Assembly: GCF_003337375.1 (NCBI RefSeq)
Contig: NZ_QPJD01000007.1
Span: 186,001 to 250,000, forward strand
Source of the DNA: Paenibacillus prosopidis
Lineage (GTDB): Bacteria > Bacillota > Bacilli > Paenibacillales > Paenibacillaceae
Length of the DNA: 64,000 bases
Direction of reading: 5' to 3'
The translations under genes and the position numbers were made by a program. This document shows positions 44,101 through 54,379 of the stretch, one piece after another; the stretch's first letter is position 1; every line of letters starts with the position of its first letter. A model generated the notes under the pieces. That model was not told where the DNA came from. It was given only the letters and a program-made list of their open reading frames with translations, and searched no databases.

Positions 44101-44835
44101 TTATCGAGCGCAACCTTGATAATCGGAAGTCAGCAAGTCTTTTACCGCATGCTCCAACCGAATTCGTGTAATGTACGCCCGAAAGGAAACGCCCATACTT
44201 TTCTGAAAGAAGCTGGACAAATAAGGAACGGAGAAATTTTCCCTTTCCGCAAGCTCGTTCAAGGTCAGCTGCTGATTGAAATGGGTTTGAATATATTCGT
44301 TCAGATGGAGCAGCCTGTCCATCGTCCGCTTGCTGATTTGATTCTCCTTCGGCTTCTGTCCGCTTCTGAATTTCCGAAGCAACAAGTAAAGCAAGTCAAG
44401 CAGCAGTGAACGAATTTTGACCTCATAGCCGTAACCCGCCTTATTGTAAACCCACATAATGGTCGAAACCAGCGTACGGACTTCATCGAATTTCCCTTGC
44501 TCCTCCGGACCGCTCCAGAAGGAATGGCAGTTGAACGTCATATGCTCACTGTCGATTCCCTGTTCCTTCAAGAAGGAGTCAGGAATTTGCAGCGCCAGCA
44601 GCAAATTGTCATGATCCGATTGAATAGTATGAATTTCATTGCTGTTTATGAGAATAATGTCTTCCTCGTGCAGGATAAAAGGCTTATTCTGAACGACGAT
44701 TGTTGTCTTGCCCTTCAGCACGAACAGAAGCTCCATACTGTCGTGCCAATGGTTCGGGACATATCTGACATTATGAAAAAAAATATTCAAAGGCAGCTTA
44801 TCATCCGTCTGGATAATTTCATACGTGTAGTCCAT
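44101..44835 (-). pseudogene. AraC N-terminal part (cupin and first HTH) of the frameshifted AraC-GH39 fusion
   Basis: ATG 44835 has an AAGGTG site 7 bp before it. About 244 residues: a cupin sensor (WHDSMELLFVLKGKTTIVVQ, EEDIILINSNEIHTI), a helical linker, and the first AraC HTH (LTLNELAERENFSVPYLSSFF). It ends LLTSDYQGCAR just where the second HTH should continue as IKVALDNGFPN, which is present in another frame. The gene is therefore interrupted, by mutation or sequencing error, between about 44090 and 44115. Upstream is the Doc remnant on the opposite strand. Confidence 0.8.
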
Positions 44836-44930
44836 CAAAGTACACCTTACCTTATTCCGTCCGACATTATGCCAAACCTAGTTTATTTTGCCTGAGACTT
44901 TTATTTTAAAACAAAATTCACTGAATCCAA

Positions 44931-45209
44931 TTGCGCCCGCAATCGTCCGCCTTTGGCGAAGAAGCTTATCCGACGATTTTCGAAAAAGCCGCCGCGCTTT
45001 TCGTATCTTTGGGCCAAAACTACCCCTTTCAAAATGCGAATAAGCGAACCGCCTTTACCGCTCTAGTTATTTTCATAACCTATACTGGTTACCGGTTTGT
45101 TATGAACACCAAAGCCGCTGAAGATTTCACCGTTGATATGGTCAATCATAAATATGATTTTAAAGAGCTCGCAGATATAATAAAAGAGCATTCCATTGTT
45201 GTGAAATAA
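44931..45209 (+). pseudogene. Remnant of a Fic/Doc-family toxin
   Basis: The 92 residues match the C-terminal two thirds of death-on-curing toxins: RPQSSAFGEEAYPTIFEKAA and the Fic motif region NYPFQNANKRTAF. In active Fic/Doc proteins the motif begins with His (HPF or HAF); here it is Tyr. The N-terminal third is missing, with an in-frame stop at 44922, and there is no antitoxin gene beside it. It is most likely a decayed toxin gene. Confidence 0.75.
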
Positions 45210-45228
45210 GCATAACGTTAGTTAAGAA

Positions 45229-45250
45229 AAGAGCATCCTGCGATGCTCTT
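45229..45250. terminator. Terminator after the MEDS-domain kinase
   Basis: AAGAGCAT and ATGCTCTT form an 8-bp stem; on the minus strand it is followed by TTTCTT. Confidence 0.7.
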
Positions 45251-45256
45251 CTCGTT

Positions 45257-46591
45257 CTAATTGGAAAAACTTTTTGTCAAAGGCAGAGCAACACGGGCTA
45301 TCGTGCCGCGTCCTACCTCGCTGTCGATATAAATTTCACCGTTAAACAGCTCAACGAGCTTCTTCACCATGAACAAGCCGATGCCTTGTCCGCTCTTGTC
45401 GACGTTCATCTTCTCATATTTCCGGTACAGGTTTTCTTGCTGCTCCGCGGTCATTCCGACCCCATGATCTTCAATCTCAATCCACAGCATAAAATCGATT
45501 ACGGCCGCTTTAAAATAAACTTCACTGCCCTCAAAGCTATACTTCACTGCATTGGATAATAAGTTGGAAATGATTAATCGCAGCCCGATTACATTACTTT
45601 TCATAACCTCATGTCCTGTTAGAGCAATCTCCGTGTTCAATTGAATATTTTGCGTCCGCGCCTTTATTTCCATCATGGTTGCGACCTCTTGAATAATTGG
45701 CAGTGGAATGACATCGCTTGTCCGCCACAATGCTTCCGTTGTAAGCATTTGCTCCGTATTTAAAATATGTGCAATCTCATTGTCAATGACCGTTACGTAG
45801 TCTGCAATGTCCTCCAGCTTCTTACTGGCGTTAGCATTGAGCTGCAGCGATTCTTTTTCATTTAACAGCATAGAAGCATAGGCTTTTATAACGGTTAACG
45901 GATTTCGGACCTCATGAGAAATGACTTGCACAAAATCGAGCTTTTTCTTATATAAATCCATCTCGCTCTGAATTTTCGTATGTTCGGACAAGGAAGGGAA
46001 AATAACCGTTTTCCCAGGTACATTGTACAAGCTGGAGAGCGTAAATTGTTTATCCGTCATAACATACTGATGAGACTGCATCAATCTCATGTTCATGCTG
46101 GCGGTTAATCGCTGTCCGGAATAAGCGCAAACGGTTACGATTCCTAATTGATTTACAGATGCATCACATTCACTCTCATAAGCAATCACTTGTTCCTCAA
46201 AGTTAGGATAGCCTTTCCATTCCACATGTCCCCATGTTCGAATAGACATGTTATTATCCAGAAATGGCTGCACAACATTTATGAAGTTTTGTATTACTTT
46301 AGCAGAGGTAAATGTATCACTCACCCTATAAAAGTCCCCGCTGTTCACATATTTAATGTTGGATAGGGTATCACTAAAGCCGATCAGTCTCAATCGCTCC
46401 GTAATCCGTTCATACCTCTGTTTGCTGTCCACAAAAATAATATGCTGGCCTTGCTGTACTCCCGTTATAATAAACGAGACTGCATTTGCTATATAGTCAT
46501 CGAGCTGATCGTAGGTATAAAGAATATGCGCGCCATTAGTCACTTTAATGGATTCTGTTAACTGTATGGAACAGGTATTAATGATAGACAC
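45257..46591 (-). CDS. Orphan sensor histidine kinase with MEDS domain
   Basis: A 444-residue soluble kinase. Residues about 15-175 form a MEDS (DcmR-type) sensory domain (HILYTYDQLDDYIANAVSFI, GQHIIFVDSKQRYERI). The dimerisation domain has phospho-acceptor His226 in VISHEVRNPLTVIKAY, and the ATPase domain has NLLSNAVKYS, EDHGVGM and GQGIGLFMVKKL boxes. No response regulator gene is adjacent. Orphan kinases of this type in Bacillales often feed the Spo0A phosphorelay, which is only inference here. Confidence 0.88.
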   Translation of the reverse strand: MSIINTCSIQLTESIKVTNGAHILYTYDQLDDYIANAVSFIITGVQQGQHIIFVDSKQRYERITERLRLIGFSDTLSNIKYVNSGDFYRVSDTFTSAKVIQNFINVVQPFLDNNMSIRTWGHVEWKGYPNFEEQVIAYESECDASVNQLGIVTVCAYSGQRLTASMNMRLMQSHQYVMTDKQFTLSSLYNVPGKTVIFPSLSEHTKIQSEMDLYKKKLDFVQVISHEVRNPLTVIKAYASMLLNEKESLQLNANASKKLEDIADYVTVIDNEIAHILNTEQMLTTEALWRTSDVIPLPIIQEVATMMEIKARTQNIQLNTEIALTGHEVMKSNVIGLRLIISNLLSNAVKYSFEGSEVYFKAAVIDFMLWIEIEDHGVGMTAEQQENLYRKYEKMNVDKSGQGIGLFMVKKLVELFNGEIYIDSEVGRGTIARVALPLTKSFSN

Positions 46592-46690
46592 CTCCCCAAT
46601 GATCGAATAATTGTATTTTATATTAACATTTATTCATATTTATTCGGTATCAACCCATTAATTCCTTCAAGAATTAGTATGAAAGCACTA

Positions 46691-46728
46691 AAAAAGCTGA
46701 CGTTCTTTGTAGAATTCATCAGCTTTTT
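46691..46728 (-). terminator. Terminator of the HAD phosphatase gene
   Basis: AAAAAGCTGA and TCAGCTTTTT form a 10-bp stem ending in T-run on both strands, about 60 bp after the stop at 46786. Confidence 0.85.
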
Positions 46729-46785
46729 ACGATTTATTTTTGCATATAGTCACACTAAAAAATAACTTTAATTACCATGTGCCTA

Positions 46786-47559
46786 TTATAATAGACCCGC
46801 TTCCACTAATCCGTTCCGGATACCTTGCTCATCGACATGCGTCGTGACATAATCAGCGAACGGCAGCAGCTCCGGATGAGAGTTGCCCATGGCGACACCA
46901 AACCCGACCACATCCAGCATCTCCTTGTCATTCAGACCGTCGCCGAAAGCAACCGCGTCGGCTGGCGTAAGCCCAAGCTTATCGAGCAGAGCTTCGATTC
47001 CTTGCGCCTTCGAGCCGCCCGCCGGCAGCACATCGATCGCCTGCGGATGCCAGCGAATGAGCTTCAGCTCGGAATGAAGGTTTTCATACAAATGCTCATC
47101 ATGGCTTTCGCAGTGAAGAAACACTTGATATATGCTGTCTGTCTTCCAATATTCCGGATTGTAGCCGGGCAGATCCACCTTTAACGAATTGACGGAATCG
47201 ATAATGAACGGATGGTCTTCTTTATCGGCGAAGAAGGCATGCTCTCCTTCAAATACCAGTCCATGGCTATGCTCACCGGCTAACTTTACCAGCGCTTCTA
47301 AGCTGCTCTTCTCAATTTCCCGTTTGTAAAGCGGTGTGCCTTTGTAAACGACATACGCGCCGTTCATACATACGAACGATTCAATTCCGAGCCGCTCCGC
47401 AAGCGGTTTAATAAAATAAGGAGCCCTTCCCGTCGCGATAACCGGCTCTACTCCCCGCTCCTTCAGCTCTGCGATCGCTTTAATCGTATCCGCCGGAATT
47501 TCCTTATGCTCATTAATTAACGTACCGTCGATATCGAAAAACACAATTTTGTAACCCAT
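46786..47559 (-). CDS. Cof-type HAD-IIB hydrolase
   Basis: A 257-residue phosphatase. Motif I is FFDIDGTLINE (nucleophile Asp and acid Asp), motif II ATGRAP, motif III Lys in GSKAQGIEALLDKLG, and motif IV FGDGLNDKEML, with the IIB cap between II and III. Members dephosphorylate sugar phosphates, flavin or pyridoxal phosphates; the substrate cannot be told from sequence. Single-gene unit. Confidence 0.92.
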   Translation of the reverse strand: MGYKIVFFDIDGTLINEHKEIPADTIKAIAELKERGVEPVIATGRAPYFIKPLAERLGIESFVCMNGAYVVYKGTPLYKREIEKSSLEALVKLAGEHSHGLVFEGEHAFFADKEDHPFIIDSVNSLKVDLPGYNPEYWKTDSIYQVFLHCESHDEHLYENLHSELKLIRWHPQAIDVLPAGGSKAQGIEALLDKLGLTPADAVAFGDGLNDKEMLDVVGFGVAMGNSHPELLPFADYVTTHVDEQGIRNGLVEAGLL

Positions 47560-47918
47560 GCTGCTCTCTCTCTCCTATCTTGGTATCAGACGTATGCCGC
47601 CTGTCCGTTTTCTATTAGTATAAAGAATAGCTGCCGCAAAGGGAACATTCCTTGTGTATATTCATCAAACAACTACTGAATGCGAGCACGGCTATAGTGG
47701 AAAAATACAGTAACTTTCGGCTTTTTACTGTACGAAATCCAACTTAGCTCAGCAAGCCAACAAATTTCTGCTCCTACCCTGTATCGAATCCAATATAGGC
47801 AAAACGCCTGATGAATATGCCAAATCCGTAGAGCATGCGGTTCGCTAGCCGCTTGACTCTCTCGGGCAGCATCCTGTATATTGGTAGAAATTAGTTAAAT
47901 AAGCACGGCTTACGATGG
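47560..47918. other. Intergenic region upstream of the secreted coiled-coil gene
   Basis: No gene is visible. A small hairpin GCGGTTCGCTAGCCGC lies near 47838, and the region leads into the strong hairpin at 47919-47969. The right half could be a transcribed leader. Confidence 0.35.
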
Positions 47919-47969
47919 AAGCACCCGTAAGAGATGGCGGATAACGCCTATCTTGCTGGTGCTTTTTTT
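47919..47969 (+). terminator. Long hairpin with T7 in the leader of the coiled-coil gene (terminator or attenuator)
   Basis: AAGCACC pairs with GGTGCTT, with an inner stem closed by GGCG and CGCC, and is followed by seven T. It lies 33 bp before the start codon at 48003 with no other plus-strand gene upstream, which suits attenuation of this gene. Confidence 0.6.
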
Positions 47970-48002
47970 GTGTTGTTCGCCGAAATCCAAGGAGGCCTAA
48001 TT

Positions 48003-48821
48003 ATGTATTCCGTTCAAAAGCTAACTTTATCGCTGCTTGTCCTATTTCTCTTCATCATTTGCCCTGCCGCTGCGACCGCCGCTTCATTTGAATTTACCGT
48101 TACCGCTAAAACCGCCTTCGACAAAATGAAAGCTTCCTCCGATCAAGCAACAGCCGCAAAATTGGCATCGCAGTATGCACAATTGCAAACGGTGCAGAAG
48201 CAGGACATCGACTGGGATGCGAAAATCAATAAGCTGCATTACCAAAATGAAGAAGCCGAGCTCTCTACACGCAAAAGAATAAAAGAAGTTGACACAGCCA
48301 AGCTGCAAAAGCTTGAGGATGACGTCATACAAACAAAGGAAAAATATGAACCTCTATTCGATTTATATGAAGCGTTAAAGCAGCAGTTGAGCATAGCCAA
48401 GTCCTTTAAGGACAAGCAGCTCGCTAACATGCTGAGTCCGCAGGTGGAAACAACAAAAGCCGCTGTCCAGCTTGCCAAGATGGATATCCGCAGCAAAGAA
48501 GCAGCGCTCAAGGCAGCAAAAGCGGCTGCTGCAAAAACGATGAAGAAAATAAGAGATACTTTATCGGATGCTGACACGATCGAAGTGAAGATTAAAGCAG
48601 CAAAGAGCTCGGTTAGCAGCATAAAGAAACAATTTACAACCGAGACATCCATCTTAAATCAGGTTGTAAGAAAAGGCGATTCAACGGCCACGCTAAGCTC
48701 CTTTACCAGATTGCTCTCCTTCATGAAGCAAATCACGGAGCAAAAGCAAAAAATGTACGCTTACGAACAGCAGATTAAAGCCGTCATTGCGAAAGCAGAA
48801 ACACAAATGGCAGTGAAGTAG
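48003..48821 (+). CDS. Exported coiled-coil protein of unknown function
   Basis: ATG 48003 is chosen for its AAGGAGG site; 272 residues. The signal peptide is MYSVQKLTLSLLVLFLFIIC and cleaves near ATAAS. The rest is almost wholly helical and Ala/Lys-rich with long heptad-like stretches (about 70-140 and 155-265). No catalytic motif, anchor or lipobox is seen. I do not recognise a family; a cell-wall or sporulation-related structural role is possible. Confidence 0.75.
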   Translation: MYSVQKLTLSLLVLFLFIICPAAATAASFEFTVTAKTAFDKMKASSDQATAAKLASQYAQLQTVQKQDIDWDAKINKLHYQNEEAELSTRKRIKEVDTAKLQKLEDDVIQTKEKYEPLFDLYEALKQQLSIAKSFKDKQLANMLSPQVETTKAAVQLAKMDIRSKEAALKAAKAAAAKTMKKIRDTLSDADTIEVKIKAAKSSVSSIKKQFTTETSILNQVVRKGDSTATLSSFTRLLSFMKQITEQKQKMYAYEQQIKAVIAKAETQMAVK

Positions 48822-48833
48822 GCTGCTACTCAC

Positions 48834-48876
48834 GCAGAAAGAGCGTGCTTCAGACTGCGAAACACGCTCTTTCTGC
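48834..48876. terminator. Bidirectional terminator between converging genes
   Basis: GCAGAAAGAGCGTG and CACGCTCTTTCTGC form a perfect 14-bp stem between the coiled-coil gene and the kinase gene that ends at 48877. Confidence 0.85.
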
Positions 48877-50469
48877 TTAAACAACGGGGAGATACACTTC
48901 AACGGCCGTCCCCACTCCGACTTCACTCGTGATGACCATTCGGCCTTTATGCGAATCGATAATTTTTTGAACAATCATCATCCCTAATCCATTGCCGTCT
49001 GGTCTTGTCGTGAGGAAGGGTTCTCCTATCCGCTGCAGCACTTGATCCGTCATCCCTTCACCATTGTCAGAGAATCGAATCCGTTGGAAGGTATCCAGGA
49101 TATCCATGTGAACGTCGATTTCCCCGCCGAATGGCAGAGCCTCCATCGCATTTTTCAAAATGTTCAGGAACACCTGCTTGATTTGATTGCGGTCGCATCG
49201 AATGGTAAGTCCCTGTTCAACTTTTCGTTTTACCGTTATTCCGTTCATTACGGATTGAATTTCAAAAATACTTAAAACCTCATCGAGTATCGCCAGGCAT
49301 TGTTCTTCTCTAAAATGCACAGCCTGCGGTTTCCCTAAAATGATAAACTCGCTCACGATCGCATTCATTCGTTCAAGCTCAGACATAATTAGGTTGTAAT
49401 GATGAGGGTTTACCGTTTCATTTGAAAATTGAAGCATACCCTTTACCGTCGTTAACGGGTTTTTAACTTCGTGTGCAATGCTTACAGCCAATTGACCCGC
49501 GAAAACGAGCTTCTCCGTATTCCGAAGCAGCTCCTCCGTTGTTTTCATCTCGGTAATATCGCGCAAGCTGCCTACAACGCGAATGAGTGCATGTTCATTA
49601 TCGTAGATCGGTACCACATCCAGCATATAATAGCGGACGGCATCATTTTGCGGAATGGACAACTCAACGCCTACACACTTATCACGATAGGCGATAACCC
49701 GTCCAAAATATTCGCCAATCGTGCTTATTTCGAATACACTCGAGCCTAGGTAACAGCCTCTTTTATAATCATCCGTACATAGCATCTCCAAGCTATTATC
49801 GTTCATTTCAATAATAACACCGTGAGCATCCGTAATAATGACGCCATAGTAGTTCGTATCAAGCAGCACCTGGTTCAAAATTTGAAGCTGGGTGTTATGT
49901 CTCCGCAGCATAAGCTCCCGTTCAATGGAATCAACGATCGTACATAAGAGAGCAAGCAGATGGGGGTGCGCACAGCTTATATCTGTCATTATTGTAATGG
50001 TTCCGAGAATCTGTCCGCTATCCTCCGTATGAAATGGAGCCGAGTAACAAGCCGTGCGATGCAGCACTTTATGAAAATGATCCTCGCCCACAAGCTGTAT
50101 AGGCTGCTCATAGCGCATACACAATGCAGGGGCGTTCGTTCCGAGCTCTTCGCTAAACCGGACGCCCTCTACAATTCCTAATTTGCGCACCGCATTTTTA
50201 ATGGAAGAATCCCCTCTAAAATCTAATACGTAGCCCTCATTATCTAAAATAGCAATGAGCATAGGATCGCCTTGCACAGAGGATAGAAATTTATCCATAA
50301 AAAAATGAATGACTTCAATAACTTCTTTATACTTAATAAGCTGCGCTTCCAGCTCCCTGACGGAAAATCTCTCCGTATATATAGGAAGTGCATCAGGATC
50401 AAGGCCTAATAGCTGGCATTGTTGATGTGACCGTGTAATCATCGTTTTATCTGTCATGTAATGGACCAA
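48877..50469 (-). CDS. Orphan GAF-PAS sensor histidine kinase
   Basis: Up to 530 residues, cytoplasmic. A GAF-like region as in AcoR-type activators (VRFSEELGTNAPALCMRYEQPIQ, about 60-190) is followed by PAS (NYYGVIITDAHGVIIEMND, about 200-310), the His-containing dimerisation domain (His333 in SIAHEVKNPLTTVKG) and an ATPase domain (NILKNAMEALP, DNGEGM, GNGLGMMIVQKI). It resembles sporulation kinases, which also lack partner regulators. The start could be TTG 50469 (AAAGG site 4 bp away) or ATG 50457. Confidence 0.9.
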   Translation of the reverse strand: MVHYMTDKTMITRSHQQCQLLGLDPDALPIYTERFSVRELEAQLIKYKEVIEVIHFFMDKFLSSVQGDPMLIAILDNEGYVLDFRGDSSIKNAVRKLGIVEGVRFSEELGTNAPALCMRYEQPIQLVGEDHFHKVLHRTACYSAPFHTEDSGQILGTITIMTDISCAHPHLLALLCTIVDSIERELMLRRHNTQLQILNQVLLDTNYYGVIITDAHGVIIEMNDNSLEMLCTDDYKRGCYLGSSVFEISTIGEYFGRVIAYRDKCVGVELSIPQNDAVRYYMLDVVPIYDNEHALIRVVGSLRDITEMKTTEELLRNTEKLVFAGQLAVSIAHEVKNPLTTVKGMLQFSNETVNPHHYNLIMSELERMNAIVSEFIILGKPQAVHFREEQCLAILDEVLSIFEIQSVMNGITVKRKVEQGLTIRCDRNQIKQVFLNILKNAMEALPFGGEIDVHMDILDTFQRIRFSDNGEGMTDQVLQRIGEPFLTTRPDGNGLGMMIVQKIIDSHKGRMVITSEVGVGTAVEVYLPVV

Positions 50470-50556
50470 CTAACCTTTCTAAAGTGCTTCCATGCCTATT
50501 TTTGGACATTACCCTTTATTCTACCTATAAGGCTCACAATCCTTCCAATAGTCTTA

Positions 50557-52627
<2,071 letters not shown>

Positions 52628-52816
52628 CTGTTGTCCCCCTTAAATAGACGTTTTTTGAGCATGGATCAACCAGACGTAGTTGCTTTAATTCCTATTAGCT
52701 TCATGTGCTTAATGGTATATATTCTTCAGCATATGTAGGTTCATGCCGTTTGTGTTTGCTTGAAAAGGATAAATGTTGAGTGAGAAAACAGTGTGGAACC
52801 AGTAAAGCGACCGCAT

Positions 52817-52843
52817 AAAAAACCCCCAGTTCGACTGGGGGTT
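52817..52843 (-). terminator. Terminator of the DUF2306 gene
   Basis: AACCCCCAGT and ACTGGGGGTT form a 10-bp stem, followed on the minus strand by six T, just after the stop at 52859. Confidence 0.92.
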
Positions 52844-52858
52844 CAACATAGCTTATAA

Positions 52859-53500
52859 CTATGAGTTTCTCAGTATTGTTCTGATAATGACTTCGGGAAT
52901 GAGCAGGAGCAACGCAAGGGTGCCATAGACTCCGATGGTATAGCTGTCAGCGTAACCGAAACCGAATACCTGTTCAAAAAGAAAAGTAACAAGATGAATC
53001 AACATGTTTGTAAAACAAAAAGCGTAGCTTCGGATCATCCAGTTCCGGTGCCGAATCATTCGTTTCTTTTTGATTTGAATGAGCGCCGTAATGGTGATAA
53101 TCGGCCATATCATATTTATCACGTTGAACGCCATACTGCTGATTTTCCCTCCGGTGGCGTAAGGCGCCATATATCCGGAAGTCACCACGACAAGAAGGAC
53201 GGACAAGATATAAACGTAGCCGTTTATGCGATGGAGCTTACGGCTTTTCTCGAAAATTCGGGTAGAAAAGTTGAGCAGCCCCGACGCCATGGCCAGGCAT
53301 GCAAATGCGACATGAACGTACATCACGTTTAACCATACTCGAAGATTAAGCACGCGCTTAAGCCCGGTTTTATGGCTAAGAAATCCCACAGCTCCGGGAT
53401 CAATCATATAATTTTTCGCCAAGGCGCAAAGAATAAACAGAATGCTGACACAGGATAAAATTCCGTATAATAATTTCCGTTTCTTTATGTGGTCCAACAC
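52859..53500 (-). CDS. DUF2306 family membrane protein
   Basis: A 213-residue protein with about six membrane helices. YVHVAFACLAMASGLLNF, RKLHRINGYVYILSVLL and RHRNWMIRSYAFCF are typical of DUF2306, whose conserved histidines suggest haem or metal binding. The start is GTG 53500. It is divergent from a response regulator gene, and repeats in the 191-bp gap suggest that this system controls it. Confidence 0.82.
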   Translation of the reverse strand: MLDHIKKRKLLYGILSCVSILFILCALAKNYMIDPGAVGFLSHKTGLKRVLNLRVWLNVMYVHVAFACLAMASGLLNFSTRIFEKSRKLHRINGYVYILSVLLVVVTSGYMAPYATGGKISSMAFNVINMIWPIITITALIQIKKKRMIRHRNWMIRSYAFCFTNMLIHLVTFLFEQVFGFGYADSYTIGVYGTLALLLLIPEVIIRTILRNS

Positions 53501-53589
53501 AACACCCCCGCAGTTCCATAGTTAGTACCCATTTATCTAATTAAAATCGTTCGCAATAGAATCATAACAACTGAATATCTCAATTAAGG

Positions 53590-53632
53590 TTGTGAAATAG
53601 TCACAAAACAATAAACAAACCGTCACAAAACA
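53590..53632. promoter_or_regulatory. Repeated GTCACAAAACA sites between DUF2306 and the two-component system
   Basis: GTCACAAAACA occurs at 53600 and 53622 (22 bp apart), and the first copy overlaps an inverted repeat TTGTGA-N5-TCACAA (53590-53606). Two-turn spacing fits binding of an OmpR-family regulator. Confidence 0.5.
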
Positions 53633-53691
53633 TAGGGTTTCGATTGTTCCAGCAAAAAAAATGATAAACTGGAAGGGAAGGTGGGATATTC

Positions 53692-54378
53692 ATGAGCGTA
53701 TTAAATACGATACTCGTTGTAGATGATGACCCAAGTATCGTTGAACTATTGAGGGACTTTTTGGAGAATGATAATTTTCAAGTGATAACCGCTTGCGATA
53801 CCTCTGAAGCATGGGCCTTGTTCCAACAAAGCCCCGTACATTGCATCGTTCTTGACATCATGATGCCAGGGCAAGACGGATTCGAGTTATGTCGTCGAAT
53901 TCGGAAGGAGAGCAGCGTTCCGATCCTTTTCTTAAGTGCCCGCAGCGATGATGTGGACAAGATTCGAGGGCTGACTCTCGGCGGCGATGATTATATCGTC
54001 AAAAGCGCTTCCCCAGGAGAGATTGTTGCCAGGGTAAAAGCTGTATTGCGGCGTTCCGTTTACCGGCAGCAAATGGATGAAAAAATCTTGGATTATGGAC
54101 ACATCAAGATAAACCTGTCCGCAAGAGAAGTGGTAGTGAAGGGGGAAAACGTAGTGCTCACACCGAAGGAATATGAGCTGCTGAGATTGTTTGGGGAACA
54201 TCCCAGACATGTTTTTTCCTATGAACAATTACTTGATAGGTTTTGGGAAGGGGTGGGCGATAAGCATACGATTCGGGTTCATCTCAGCCGGCTCCGGGAC
54301 AAAATTGAACCCGATCCGAACCATCCGCGGTACCTGCTCAATGTATGGGGAATAGGGTATCGCTTCGAGGGAGGATAA
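53692..54378 (+). CDS. OmpR-family response regulator
   Basis: A 228-residue regulator. The receiver has DDD at 11-13, phospho-acceptor Asp55 in VLDIMMPGQDG, and Lys in DDYIVKSASP, where the usual Lys-Pro is Lys-Ser. The C-terminal winged helix is typical (LTPKEYELLRLFGEHP, RVHLSRLRDKIEPDP, RYLLNVWGIGYRF). The partner kinase gene begins 1 bp after its stop. An AGGTGGG site precedes the ATG. Confidence 0.94.
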   Translation: MSVLNTILVVDDDPSIVELLRDFLENDNFQVITACDTSEAWALFQQSPVHCIVLDIMMPGQDGFELCRRIRKESSVPILFLSARSDDVDKIRGLTLGGDDYIVKSASPGEIVARVKAVLRRSVYRQQMDEKILDYGHIKINLSAREVVVKGENVVLTPKEYELLRLFGEHPRHVFSYEQLLDRFWEGVGDKHTIRVHLSRLRDKIEPDPNHPRYLLNVWGIGYRFEGG

Positions 54379-54379
54379 G

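Noticed and set aside
52683-52701. CymR-type site upstream of mccA
   Set aside because: Only a partial AATAGGAATTAA-like match is visible; not enough to list as a feature.
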